A DNA stretch of 21,720 nucleotides from an uncultured Rhodospirillales bacterium (GTDB taxonomy: Bacteria; Pseudomonadota; Alphaproteobacteria; Rhodospirillales; Defluviicoccaceae): contig CAKZLS010000194.1 of the NCBI GenBank assembly GCA_937127205.1, positions 1 to 21,720 on the forward strand. The letters run 5' to 3'. This document shows positions 7,588 to 15,158 of the stretch, piece by piece. The position numbers were made by a program, and so were the translations under genes. Each line of letters opens with the position of its first letter. Within the stretch, counting starts at the first letter, position 1. The notes beneath the pieces were generated by a model. That model had not been told where the DNA came from. It saw only the letters and a list, made by a program, of their open reading frames with translations, and ran no database searches.

Positions 7588-7875
7588 ATGAGCACTTCGA
7601 AAACCATACTGACCATCTGTGTGCTGGCGGGAGCCGCCGTCGTTCTCGCCGCATGCGATTCCAGCGAGCAGAGGGTTCCTCTGAGCTATGAAAAGGGCGT
7701 CTACCTGGGCAAACCGGATGCGCCCTTGAGCGAGGAGACGCTGAGTGCGTTGCGGGAACGGGCCGCATACCAAGGCGGGTTCGTGAATGCTTCAAGCGGT
7801 GGCTTTATGGCCGCCGACGAAACCGCCGCAGGCTCGGACGTACGGCCACCAGGCGTGCCCAGAGACGGAAATTGA
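7588..7875 (+). CDS. Small lipoprotein of the fdh operon, function unknown
   Basis: The protein has 95 residues. ATG 7588, shortly after an AGGGTGG site, puts a lipoprotein signal at the very N-terminus: a basic start, a hydrophobic stretch at 8-20 and the lipobox L20-A-A-C23. Residue +2 after the lipid-carrying cysteine is Asp, which by the E. coli rule favours retention in the inner membrane. The mature part (about 73 residues) has no cysteines or histidines for cofactors and no family I recognise. It contains a GVYLGKPDAPLSEETLSALRE segment and a Gly/Ala/Pro-rich tail. It sits between fdhB and fdhC, all co-directional, 37 bases before fdhC, so a structural or assembly role with the periplasmic FDH complex is inferred. 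Confidence 0.7.
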   Translation: MSTSKTILTICVLAGAAVVLAACDSSEQRVPLSYEKGVYLGKPDAPLSEETLSALRERAAYQGGFVNASSGGFMAADETAAGSDVRPPGVPRDGN

Positions 7876-7912
7876 ACCCGGTCGGCGTAAACCGGGAGTG
7901 GGAGCCACTGTC

Positions 7913-8971
7913 ATGATTTGGATTACAATGCGCCGATTGATCGCCGGCTTGGCGATGACCGTCGCCGTTCTCTACGCGGGAGCCGCGAGTCTAACGCTTT
8001 CGCCGACATTCCATGCTCCTGCCGTCGCGCGGACCGACGGCCGCGTACCGGGGGGTACGTCGGGTAGCGTTAGCGATACCGAGTTCTGGCGCGAGGTGCG
8101 CCACGGCAACCAGGGCACCGTATCCATTCCCGATAAGAAGGCCGGTGTTCTGGTACAGTCCGAGGGCGACATTTGGACGAACTGGCGCAACGGCCCCATC
8201 GCGCTGGTCGGCGCCATCATGTTTTGGGTCATGTTCTTCGTCGTGTTCGGCTTCTATATGCTCCGCGGCAAAGTGAAGATGGCCTACGGCCCATCGGGCC
8301 GAAAGGTGATGCGTTTCACCTCGCTCGAGCGTTTTGCGCACTGGCTCACCGCCATCACATTCCTGGTGCTGGCGGCGACTGGCGTGAACATGCTCTATGG
8401 TAAATACGTTCTGATCCCGTTATTGGGCCCGTCCGCGTTCTCCACATTCTCCGAAGTGGGAAAATACGTCCACAACTACATCGGTTTCCCCTTCATGGCG
8501 GGTCTGGCGTTGATTTTCGTCCTGTGGGTGAAGGACAACATCTGGGACCAGTATGACGCGGGCTGGATCAAGAAGGGTGGCGGTCTGTTGTTCGAGACGG
8601 AGCATCCTCCCTCGCGCAAGTTCAACTTCGGCCAGAAGACCGTATTCTGGATGGTCATTCTCGGCGGCGGCGTGCTGAGCTTCACCGGTCTCAATCTGTT
8701 GTTTCCCTTCGTCCTGTTCGACCTTCAGCAGCTTCAATGGATACATGCCATTCACAGCACCGCCTCGCAGATTTTGTGCATGCTGATGGTCGCCCACATT
8801 TACATCGGTACGGTGGGCATGGAGGGGTCGTTCGAAAGCATGACCTCGGGGCAGGTGGACGAGAACTGGGCGCGCGAGCACCATAAAGTCTGGTTGCAGG
8901 AGCTTCAGGAAAAAGAGGCGAAGAAGCAGGCGAAGGCGCCGCAAAGTGCACCCGGGGCGCCGGCCGAATAG
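7913..8971 (+). CDS. fdhC: Formate dehydrogenase cytochrome b subunit gamma
   Basis: The 352-residue membrane protein takes electrons from FdhB to haem b and the quinone pool. A hydrophobic N-terminal segment at 7-25 looks like a signal or anchor, followed by about 70 residues probably outside the membrane. The membrane segments are at about 96-116, 143-163, 186-206, 242-266 and 282-302. Candidate haem ligands are H143 (ERFAHWLT), H187 (KYVHNYIGF), H278/H281 (WIHAIHS) and H295 (VAHIYIG), the pattern of the FdnI/cytochrome b561-like family. The C-terminal tail is charged (KEAKKQAKAPQ). ATG 7913 is chosen because it follows GGGAG sites and begins the signal-like segment; the upstream frame overlaps the lipoprotein gene. 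Confidence 0.93.
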   Translation: MIWITMRRLIAGLAMTVAVLYAGAASLTLSPTFHAPAVARTDGRVPGGTSGSVSDTEFWREVRHGNQGTVSIPDKKAGVLVQSEGDIWTNWRNGPIALVGAIMFWVMFFVVFGFYMLRGKVKMAYGPSGRKVMRFTSLERFAHWLTAITFLVLAATGVNMLYGKYVLIPLLGPSAFSTFSEVGKYVHNYIGFPFMAGLALIFVLWVKDNIWDQYDAGWIKKGGGLLFETEHPPSRKFNFGQKTVFWMVILGGGVLSFTGLNLLFPFVLFDLQQLQWIHAIHSTASQILCMLMVAHIYIGTVGMEGSFESMTSGQVDENWAREHHKVWLQELQEKEAKKQAKAPQSAPGAPAE

Positions 8972-8979
8972 GGCCGGCG
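8958..8979. terminator. Strong GC hairpin at the fdhC end
   Basis: CGCCGGCC at 8958-8965 pairs perfectly with GGCCGGCG at 8972-8979 around a 6-base loop (GAATAG) that contains the fdhC stop codon. The following bases (TCGTGTTTGCCGTTTGCTT) are T-rich but not a clean run. It lies in the 29-base space between convergent genes, so it probably ends fdh transcription and may also limit read-through from the opposite side. Confidence 0.5.
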
Positions 8980-9000
8980 TCGTGTTTGCCGTTTGCTTGA

Positions 9001-10347
9001 TCAGTCGGTCTCAGCCGGTTGCTTGGCGGTGATGATTTCCAGGTAGGCGACCAAGGCATCAAGGGCCTCGGCATTCGGGATCCGTTGCAACGGCATTTTC
9101 GAACCCGGAACCATCACATCCGGTCCGTCGCGAAACAACGCCGTGAGCGTATCGTGATTCCAAACGAAGTTGGCCTCGGTCAAAGCCGTTGAGTATGCAT
9201 AGCTGGGTACGGTGCCGACGCGGCGCCCGAACAATCCCTCCAGATGCGGACCCGACCGGCTTTGCTTCTCGGCGTCAATGTCGTGGCACGCCGCACAGGA
9301 CCGGAACAGCTTCGCGCCGGGGTGCGAGCTGTCGAGCCAGGGTTTGGGATCGTCATCGGTCGATAACGGCATTCCGATCCGGCTTCCACTGTCCAAATGC
9401 CACAAGCGCAGGGTTTCGTCGGAGCCCGCCGACAGGGCGAAACGGCCGTCACGCGAGAATGCCACCGCCCACGCCGGGCCGTCATGGGCCTCGATCCATC
9501 GGATGGATCGACCTGTTTCCAATGACCACAGAATGACCAGCCCGTCGAGGCCGGCTGAAACGGCTTTCCCTCCATCCGGTGAAAACGCCACACTGAACAC
9601 CGGGCCGTCGTGACCGCGAAACACGTGGAGTTCGCGTCGGGTCGCCAAGTCCGAGACGCGTACGGTCTCATCGATACCCGCGGAAAGCAGGCGGGTCCCG
9701 TCCGGTGACACCGCAACATCCGTCACAGCCATATCATGTGCCGGAAAGGTGTAGAGGAGGGACCCGTCGGAGATGGCCCACGCCGCGATCTGGCCGTTAT
9801 TTCCTCCAGAGTAGACAATTGAATGATCAGGGGCGAAAGCGACGGCATTGACTGGCGTGTCGTGCGCGAGCCGGTTTACCTCGGATTGACGCCGCAGATC
9901 CCAAAGCCTGACGGTTTGGTCCCAGCTTGCGGTCGCGACGAGATGACCGTCCGATGAAACAGACACGTCCGCGATTTTGGCGGTGTGGCCTTCGAATCGG
10001 TGAAGCGGCGCGTTCTTTCGGAGGTCCCAGGAGACGAGAACGCCATCATCACCTACCGAAACGGCGTGGTGACCATCCGGCATGAACGCGACGGCGTTCA
10101 CCGGCCCGGCGTGACCGGTGAGCGCGGCCAATTCATTCTGAGAACCGAAATCCCAGAGCCGCGCCGTATAGTCGAAACTGGCCGTCATCACCCGCGATCC
10201 ATCGGGAGACAGCGCAATTCCTCGGATCATCCCGCCATGGCCGGTAAAATCCGCGCCAACCGGGAAGGCGAGGCAAGCGGCGATCAGCGCCGCCATCACG
10301 CCGGATGAAAAATCTGTTAGCTTTGGCAACCGGTTCCGAGCTGTCAT
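9001..10347 (-). CDS. Seven-bladed WD40 propeller fused to a c-type cytochrome
   Basis: The protein has 448 residues from the ATG at 10347, which has AGGAAGG upstream. A hydrophobic segment at 15-31 with likely cleavage after VGA (about 32) sends it to the periplasm. Seven WD40 repeats fill about 36-318; each opens with GH or AH and most end in a WD-like pair (RLWD 63-66, SWD 106-108, RLWD 147-150, AAWA, RVSD, ILWS, RLWH). Seven blades make a closed propeller. A class I cytochrome c domain follows, with CAACH at 351-355 and a likely Met axial ligand at M418 (GSKMP). The gene is tail-to-tail with fdhC and head-to-head with fdhD. An electron-transfer or partner-binding role near periplasmic FDH is inferred. 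Confidence 0.88.
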   Translation of the reverse strand: MTARNRLPKLTDFSSGVMAALIAACLAFPVGADFTGHGGMIRGIALSPDGSRVMTASFDYTARLWDFGSQNELAALTGHAGPVNAVAFMPDGHHAVSVGDDGVLVSWDLRKNAPLHRFEGHTAKIADVSVSSDGHLVATASWDQTVRLWDLRRQSEVNRLAHDTPVNAVAFAPDHSIVYSGGNNGQIAAWAISDGSLLYTFPAHDMAVTDVAVSPDGTRLLSAGIDETVRVSDLATRRELHVFRGHDGPVFSVAFSPDGGKAVSAGLDGLVILWSLETGRSIRWIEAHDGPAWAVAFSRDGRFALSAGSDETLRLWHLDSGSRIGMPLSTDDDPKPWLDSSHPGAKLFRSCAACHDIDAEKQSRSGPHLEGLFGRRVGTVPSYAYSTALTEANFVWNHDTLTALFRDGPDVMVPGSKMPLQRIPNAEALDALVAYLEIITAKQPAETD

Positions 10348-10504
10348 GGGCAGCCGCCTTCCTGTTGCGGACAAACTCCGTATCCCTGGTGGCTCCACTG
10401 CGGATCGCGGTATTGCGCCCAAAGGAGATAGTGTCGGATTATACCGGTCGGAATTATCACCCGAGCGGCTGACGTTGTCCATCCGCGTATGCTTGGAGCG
10501 CCCC
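10348..10504. promoter_or_regulatory. Divergent promoter region between the WD40-cytochrome c gene and fdhD
   Basis: This 157-base gap separates two genes transcribed in opposite directions. On the plus strand a weak pair is TTGCGC at 10413-10418 and GATTAT at 10437-10442 with 18 bases between; both match the consensus only partly. GGAG at 10495-10498, 6 bases before the fdhD ATG, is a clear ribosome site. The arrangement allows joint control of both genes. Confidence 0.35.
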
Positions 10505-11380
10505 ATGAATGATCAGCGCTTGATCCCGAATCCCGAAGATCCCCGGCTGACGGTCACGGTATCCGGTATCGATCACGAAGGGCGGAACACCGAGACACGG
10601 GTGATCACCGAGCGGCCGCTCACTTTGTTTCTCAACAGTCAGGAGATCGTCACCATGATGACGATCGGAGATTATCCCGAGTACCTGGCGGTAGGATACC
10701 TGCTCAATCAAAACATGCTCCACCCGGATGACGAGATCGTCGGCATCGATTATGACGCCGAAATCGAGACGGTCGTGGTCCGCACGGCGACCGAAACCAA
10801 TTACGAAAAGAAGCTCGGAAAAAAGATCCTAACGTCCGGATGCGGCCAGGGGACGGTATTCGGTGACGTCATGGACAAGTTCGAGAATGTCCGGGTGGAC
10901 CCCGACGCCGTCGTTCGGACGTCATGGCTGTACGCGCTAACCAAGCAGATCAACACCCTGCCGAGCCTCTATTTGGCCGCCGGCGCTATTCACGGGTGCG
11001 TGTTGTGCGAAACCAATGAGCCGATCGTGTACATGGAGGATGTCGGGCGGCACAACGCCATCGACAAGATCGCCGGCTACATGATGATCAACGGGATCTC
11101 ACCCAAGGGTAAGATCTTTTACACAACCGGCCGACTGACCAGTGAAATGGTCATCAAGACGGTTCAGATGGAAATCCCCATTCTGATTTCCCGCTCGGGC
11201 TTCACCGCATGGGGGGTGGAACTGGCACAAAGCGCGGACCTGACGTTAATCGGCCGCGCCAGGGGAAAACGATTCATCGCCGTGTCCGGCGCCCACCGAA
11301 TCGTTTACGACGCCGACCTCTCCGAGCTCGAAGATAAAGAGAATGCGCGCAGCCGGCGGAAAGGAAGCCTGCCCGACTAA
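10505..11380 (+). CDS. fdhD: Formate dehydrogenase accessory sulfurtransferase FdhD
   Basis: The 291-residue cytoplasmic protein transfers sulfur from cysteine desulfurase to the molybdenum cofactor and is required for FDH activity. Family segments are visible: ERPLTLFLNSQE around 36-47, LAVGYLLNQ at 61-69, the conserved loop LTSGCGQGTVFG around 109-120, MEDVGRHNAIDKIAGY around 177-192 and YTTGRLTSEMVIK around 206-218. In the loop C113 is present, but the second cysteine of the E. coli CxxC pair is Gly at 116. A different CxxC occurs at 165-168 (HGCVLCE). ATG 10505 is supported by GGAG 6 bases upstream. It would activate the FdhA encoded in this locus. Confidence 0.94.
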   Translation: MNDQRLIPNPEDPRLTVTVSGIDHEGRNTETRVITERPLTLFLNSQEIVTMMTIGDYPEYLAVGYLLNQNMLHPDDEIVGIDYDAEIETVVVRTATETNYEKKLGKKILTSGCGQGTVFGDVMDKFENVRVDPDAVVRTSWLYALTKQINTLPSLYLAAGAIHGCVLCETNEPIVYMEDVGRHNAIDKIAGYMMINGISPKGKIFYTTGRLTSEMVIKTVQMEIPILISRSGFTAWGVELAQSADLTLIGRARGKRFIAVSGAHRIVYDADLSELEDKENARSRRKGSLPD

Positions 11381-12100
11381 CCCACTCTGCGCTGAGCATC
11401 GCTTCGAAGTCATAACGCTACGCGAAAGCAACATGGCAGGGTAAAACCTTTGGGGCGGAAATCTTGCAGAAAAAATCCCGCAAGGCGTGGGGCTCCCAGA
11501 AATATTGAATTTTTGCTTCGGCCACGCGTGGCAATAATAAGAGCACAACCGCTGTCCAACGTTTCGCTCTTATGACAACCATATGGAACTTTTATTGCTG
11601 AAATCTGTTCGCATGGACACTGAGCGATCGAACAAACACGGAAGGGCAATTAAATTCTGGTCAGTTCTGCCGCGGAGATCAGAGGCGAACGACGCCGCCT
11701 TCCATACTGTTCCCCGTTATCCTTATGTTTCACACAGACTCAGGGTTTGCAAACGGCATCTCAAGCGCTATGCATGGGCGCATCGATGATCGACCGAAGC
11801 TCATCCACGCGATCGAATGATTTGCCGAGGCTTGTTTAGTTGGCGTAGCGCGATGGGGCTTAATTCCAGCCGATGATCTAGTGAGCAATAGGCATTTGTA
11901 TTATTTGCACCTCGTTTGCGGGGAACGGGCAAGGGGTGACGTCATTTCCGGCACATGGCGAATGTCACAATGGGTTGCAACCAACGATCCGTCATCGCCA
12001 TCTTGGCTCCGCGACAGGCTTGGCCGCCGGTTGGAAAAGCGATGAGGGTGGACCACGTGGACCAACAATCACTGCCGCGCAGGCAGAAGGCAATTAGAAC
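11381..12100. other. 720-bp intergenic region between fdhD and phosphoribulokinase
   Basis: No convincing gene is seen. The base composition is lower in GC than in the flanking genes, especially 11409-11610. It holds a perfect 12-bp palindrome GCCACGCGTGGC at 11521-11532, a GTCATAA at 11409-11415 repeated inverted at 11570-11576 with nearby GCGAAA similarity on each side, a TATTAT at 11899-11904, and a tandem GTGGACCA pair at 12048-12064. A 54-codon minus-strand frame at 11418-11582 has a signal-like N-terminus but no ribosome site. The cbb promoter and its regulator sites are expected in this stretch. I see no tRNA, transposase fragment or terminator that I can defend. Confidence 0.4.
12048..12064. 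repeat. Tandem GTGGACCA direct repeat upstream of phosphoribulokinase
   Basis: GTGGACCA occurs at 12048-12055 and again at 12057-12064 with one base between. The junction also forms the palindrome CCACGTGG at 12053-12060. It ends 36 bases before the phosphoribulokinase start, a position suited to an operator or a leader element. It does not match the usual LysR-type CbbR pattern in any way I can assert. Confidence 0.35.
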
Positions 12101-13039
12101 ATGATAATGAAGAACCGCGATCATCCCGTCGTTATCGGTATTGTTGGCGACTCCGCGGCGGGCAAAACCACCTTGGCGGCCGGTCTTGCGCAGGTGTTGG
12201 GCCCGGAACGATCGGTCAATATCTGTATCGACGATTATCACAAATACTCACGCGCCCAGCGTGCGGAAATCGGGATCACGCCGCATGACCCCGACTGCAA
12301 TTACATGGATATCCTCGAGCAGCACGTTTATCTGCTGCGAGACGGCCAGCCCATTCTCAAGCCGACCTACAACCACGACGGCGGTATTCTTGGGCCGCCG
12401 GAGTACATCGAGCCCCGCGATTTCATCATCCTTGAGGGGCTGCTCGGCTACGCCACTCCGAAACTGCGCGACGCTTACGATGTGAAGTTCTACCTCGAAC
12501 CTGAGGACGATTTGCGACTGAGGTGGAAACTGCGGCGCGATACGCAGTTCGGGAGCTATGACGCAGAGCAGTTGAAGGCGGCCTTGGAGCAGCTCAAGAA
12601 GGATAGCGAGGAGTCGGTCATACCGCAGCGGAAGTACGCAGACATGGTTGTGTGCTTCTATCCGCCCGATGACGATCCCGGAGAGAGCGGCGGGCGCTTG
12701 AACGTAAGCCACATCCTTCGCCCCACACTGCCGCACCTGGACCTCGAGCCGGTGCTCGAAGCGGGCGCCGATCGCGGTATCATGCTGGAGTTAGCGCGTG
12801 ATATCGATGCTCGCCCCGTGGATGCCTTACATATTTTTGGAAGTTTGCTCGACAATCAGGCCGAAGAATTGGCGAACTACCTTTGGAGCCTGATCCCCAA
12901 CGAGCCAACCCCGCACCCGGCACTGGGAATTTATAGGGATAGCGACAATGTTGCGCATCGCAGCCACCCGCTGGCCCTGTCGCAGTTGCTCATCACCCAC
13001 TATTTACTCAACGCGGCGTTAGGACAGCATGCAATCTGA
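12101..13039 (+). CDS. Phosphoribulokinase, plant/cyanobacterial-like type
   Basis: The 312-residue enzyme would phosphorylate ribulose 5-phosphate with ATP to give the RuBisCO substrate. The Walker A loop is GDSAAGKTT at 16-24, IDDYH at 43-47 has the catalytic acidic pair, KPTYNHDGG is at 87-95 and LEGLLG at 111-116. The central layout (DDYH, YNH, ILEG, WKLRRD, QRKYAD) resembles the plant/cyanobacterial class rather than the short octameric proteobacterial cbbP class. The P-loop cysteine used for thioredoxin control in chloroplast enzymes is Ala here. Transketolase follows at once. A uridine-kinase-like relative is the alternative, but the ribulokinase reading fits the neighbours. ATG 12101 lies 10 bases after GAAGG; ATG 12107 is also possible. 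Confidence 0.85.
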   Translation: MIMKNRDHPVVIGIVGDSAAGKTTLAAGLAQVLGPERSVNICIDDYHKYSRAQRAEIGITPHDPDCNYMDILEQHVYLLRDGQPILKPTYNHDGGILGPPEYIEPRDFIILEGLLGYATPKLRDAYDVKFYLEPEDDLRLRWKLRRDTQFGSYDAEQLKAALEQLKKDSEESVIPQRKYADMVVCFYPPDDDPGESGGRLNVSHILRPTLPHLDLEPVLEAGADRGIMLELARDIDARPVDALHIFGSLLDNQAEELANYLWSLIPNEPTPHPALGIYRDSDNVAHRSHPLALSQLLITHYLLNAALGQHAI

Positions 13040-13052
13040 GGAGAGCCCGCAC

Positions 13053-15125
13053 ATGACCGCAGCACAGCCGGAGTTGGATGTGGAATCTCGACTCCAACCG
13101 GAAGCGGAGGCCGTGGCCACGCACGAAGAGATGGCCAATGCCATCCGTATGTTGAGCGCCGATGCCGTCCAGGCGGCAAAATCCGGCCACCCCGGGCTGC
13201 CCATGGGTATGGCCAGCGCCGCCAGCGTCCTGTGGACGCGTTTTTTGAAGTTCGATCCCACAAAACCCGACTGGGAGGACCGCGACCGCTTTATCCTTTC
13301 GGCAGGCCATGGTTCGATGTTGTTGTATTCACTGCTCTATCTCACCGGATACGAGGAGATGACCATCGACGAAATTCGAAACTTCCGGCAATTGGGGTCG
13401 AAAACGCCGGGTCACCCGGAGTACGAAATCTCCATCGGCATCGAGACCACGACCGGGCCGCTGGCGCAGGGGCTTGGTAACGCGGTCGGCATGGCGCTCG
13501 CGGAGCGGCTTCGCAACAACCGCTGGGGCGACGATATCGTCAATCACTATACCTATTGCATCGTCGGTGATGGTTGCCTGATGGAAGGCCTAAGCCAGGA
13601 ATGCATTTCCTTCGCCGGGCATTTGCGCCTCGCCAAGCTGATCGTCCTTTGGGACGACAACCGGATCTGCATCGACGGCCCGACGTCGCTGACCACCAGC
13701 GATAATCAGCTTGCCCGGTTTGAGGCTTGCGGTTGGGACGCGGAACAGGTGGATGGTGACGACCCCGAAGCTGTGGCAGCAGCGATTGCCAAGGCACAAT
13801 TGACCGACAAACCGACGTTGATCGACTGTAAGACGACCATCGGCAAGGGAGCGCCAACCAAGGCCGGAACGTCCGCCACGCACGGCGCGCCTTTGGGTGA
13901 GGATGAAATCGCCGGTGCGCGAAAGGTCTTGGGCTGGCCGCATCCGCCCTTTCATGTGCCCGATCACATCATCGCCGCCTGGCGCGCCGCTGGACGGCGC
14001 GGTATTTCCGAACGGGAGGCGTGGGAAGGGCGCTTCGCGGCCATGGATTCCGGCAAGCGGAAAGAGTTCAAGCGCACCAGCGCAGGCAGGCTGGCGCCGG
14101 GGTGGCAGATGCCACTGAATGAGTACAAACAGAAATTGGCGCACGATCAACCGAAATGGGCGACCCGCAAGGCTTCGGGCGAGGCCCTGGAAATTCTGAC
14201 CGCCATGTTCCCGGAGGTGATCGGCGGCTCCGCGGATCTGTCCGAGTCCGTCTGCACCATGACCAAGAGCACCAAACCCATTACGCCCGGCGACTACTCG
14301 GGCCGCTACGTCCATTACGGTATCCGGGAACACGCCATGGGCGCCACCATGAACGGGATGGCGCTCCACGGCGGCTTCATTCCGTATGGCGGCACGTTCC
14401 TCGTGTTCGCCGATTACATGCGCGGCGCCATGCGCATGTCGGCGATCAACAAACAACGCGTGATCTACGTGCTCACCCACGATTCCATCGGCGTCGGAGA
14501 GGACGGACCGACCCACCAGCCGTCCGAGACGTTGGCCAGCCTTCGGGTGATGCCCAATCTGCTGGCGTTCCGCCCCGCCGACGCGGTCGAAACCTTCGAG
14601 TGCTGGGTGATCGCGCTGACCGGATACGACATGCCGTCCTGTTTGGTGCTCACCCGTCAGGCCCTCCCGGCGGTCCGTATCGAGCATGAAAGCGTCAACC
14701 TTTGCGCTCGCGGCGCTTACGTGCTGCGCGAAGCGGAGGGCGGCGAACGCGAGGTCACCCTGTTTGCTACGGGCTCGGAAGTGCACATCGCCGTGGCAGC
14801 CCGGGACTTGCTGCAGGGCGAGGGGATACCCACCGCGGTCGTTTCAATGCCCTGTTGGAAATTGTTCGAGCTACAGCCGGCAAAGTACCGCCAGGAAGTC
14901 CTCGGCCCCGGTTGGCCGCAATGCGTGCGGGTTGCCGTGGAGGCAGCCATATCGCCTGGCTGGGACCGCTACATCGGCGACAATGGTGTATTTGTCGGCC
15001 TCGAGGGTTTTGGCGCGTCGGGACCCGGCGAGGCACTGTTCAAACACTTCGGCATCACCGCGGAAAATGTCGTCGCTCAGGCCCGCGCGGCGATGGCTCG
15101 CCGGTCGGGCGACTACATCGAGTAA
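13053..15125 (+). CDS. Transketolase
   Basis: The protein has 690 residues, the usual length plus about 20 extra at the N-terminus. It moves two-carbon units between sugar phosphates in the Calvin and pentose phosphate pathways, using thiamine diphosphate. Visible motifs are SGHPGLPMG with H46, SAGHGS with H86, the diphosphate-binding GDG at 172-174 leading to DDNRICIDG at 201-209, and the pyrimidine-domain RYVHYGIREHAMGATMNG stretch. ATG 13053 is preferred because GAGGAGAG at 13038-13045 overlaps the phosphoribulokinase stop at a proper distance; an in-frame ATG at 13029 would overlap that gene. The tight spacing indicates one operon. It probably serves CO2 fixation (cbbT role), though a housekeeping tkt role is not excluded. 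Confidence 0.95.
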   Translation: MTAAQPELDVESRLQPEAEAVATHEEMANAIRMLSADAVQAAKSGHPGLPMGMASAASVLWTRFLKFDPTKPDWEDRDRFILSAGHGSMLLYSLLYLTGYEEMTIDEIRNFRQLGSKTPGHPEYEISIGIETTTGPLAQGLGNAVGMALAERLRNNRWGDDIVNHYTYCIVGDGCLMEGLSQECISFAGHLRLAKLIVLWDDNRICIDGPTSLTTSDNQLARFEACGWDAEQVDGDDPEAVAAAIAKAQLTDKPTLIDCKTTIGKGAPTKAGTSATHGAPLGEDEIAGARKVLGWPHPPFHVPDHIIAAWRAAGRRGISEREAWEGRFAAMDSGKRKEFKRTSAGRLAPGWQMPLNEYKQKLAHDQPKWATRKASGEALEILTAMFPEVIGGSADLSESVCTMTKSTKPITPGDYSGRYVHYGIREHAMGATMNGMALHGGFIPYGGTFLVFADYMRGAMRMSAINKQRVIYVLTHDSIGVGEDGPTHQPSETLASLRVMPNLLAFRPADAVETFECWVIALTGYDMPSCLVLTRQALPAVRIEHESVNLCARGAYVLREAEGGEREVTLFATGSEVHIAVAARDLLQGEGIPTAVVSMPCWKLFELQPAKYRQEVLGPGWPQCVRVAVEAAISPGWDRYIGDNGVFVGLEGFGASGPGEALFKHFGITAENVVAQARAAMARRSGDYIE

Positions 15126-15158
15126 CCCACCCACCCGTGCTCCAATGGACCGATCATT

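Noticed and set aside
11583..11789. A 68-codon plus-strand frame in the fdhD-phosphoribulokinase gap
   Set aside because: Basic, motif-free composition, no ribosome site and no homology I recognise.
11942..12241. A 99-codon minus-strand frame overlapping the phosphoribulokinase start
   Set aside because: It overlaps the 5' end of a real gene and its sequence shows no domain or signal.
13029..13052. ATG 13029 as the transketolase start
   Set aside because: It overlaps the phosphoribulokinase end and places the GAGGAGAG ribosome site inside the coding region; ATG 13053 fits better.
13590..14786. A 398-codon minus-strand frame opposite the transketolase gene
   Set aside because: Antisense shadow of a well-supported enzyme gene; no ribosome site or domain.
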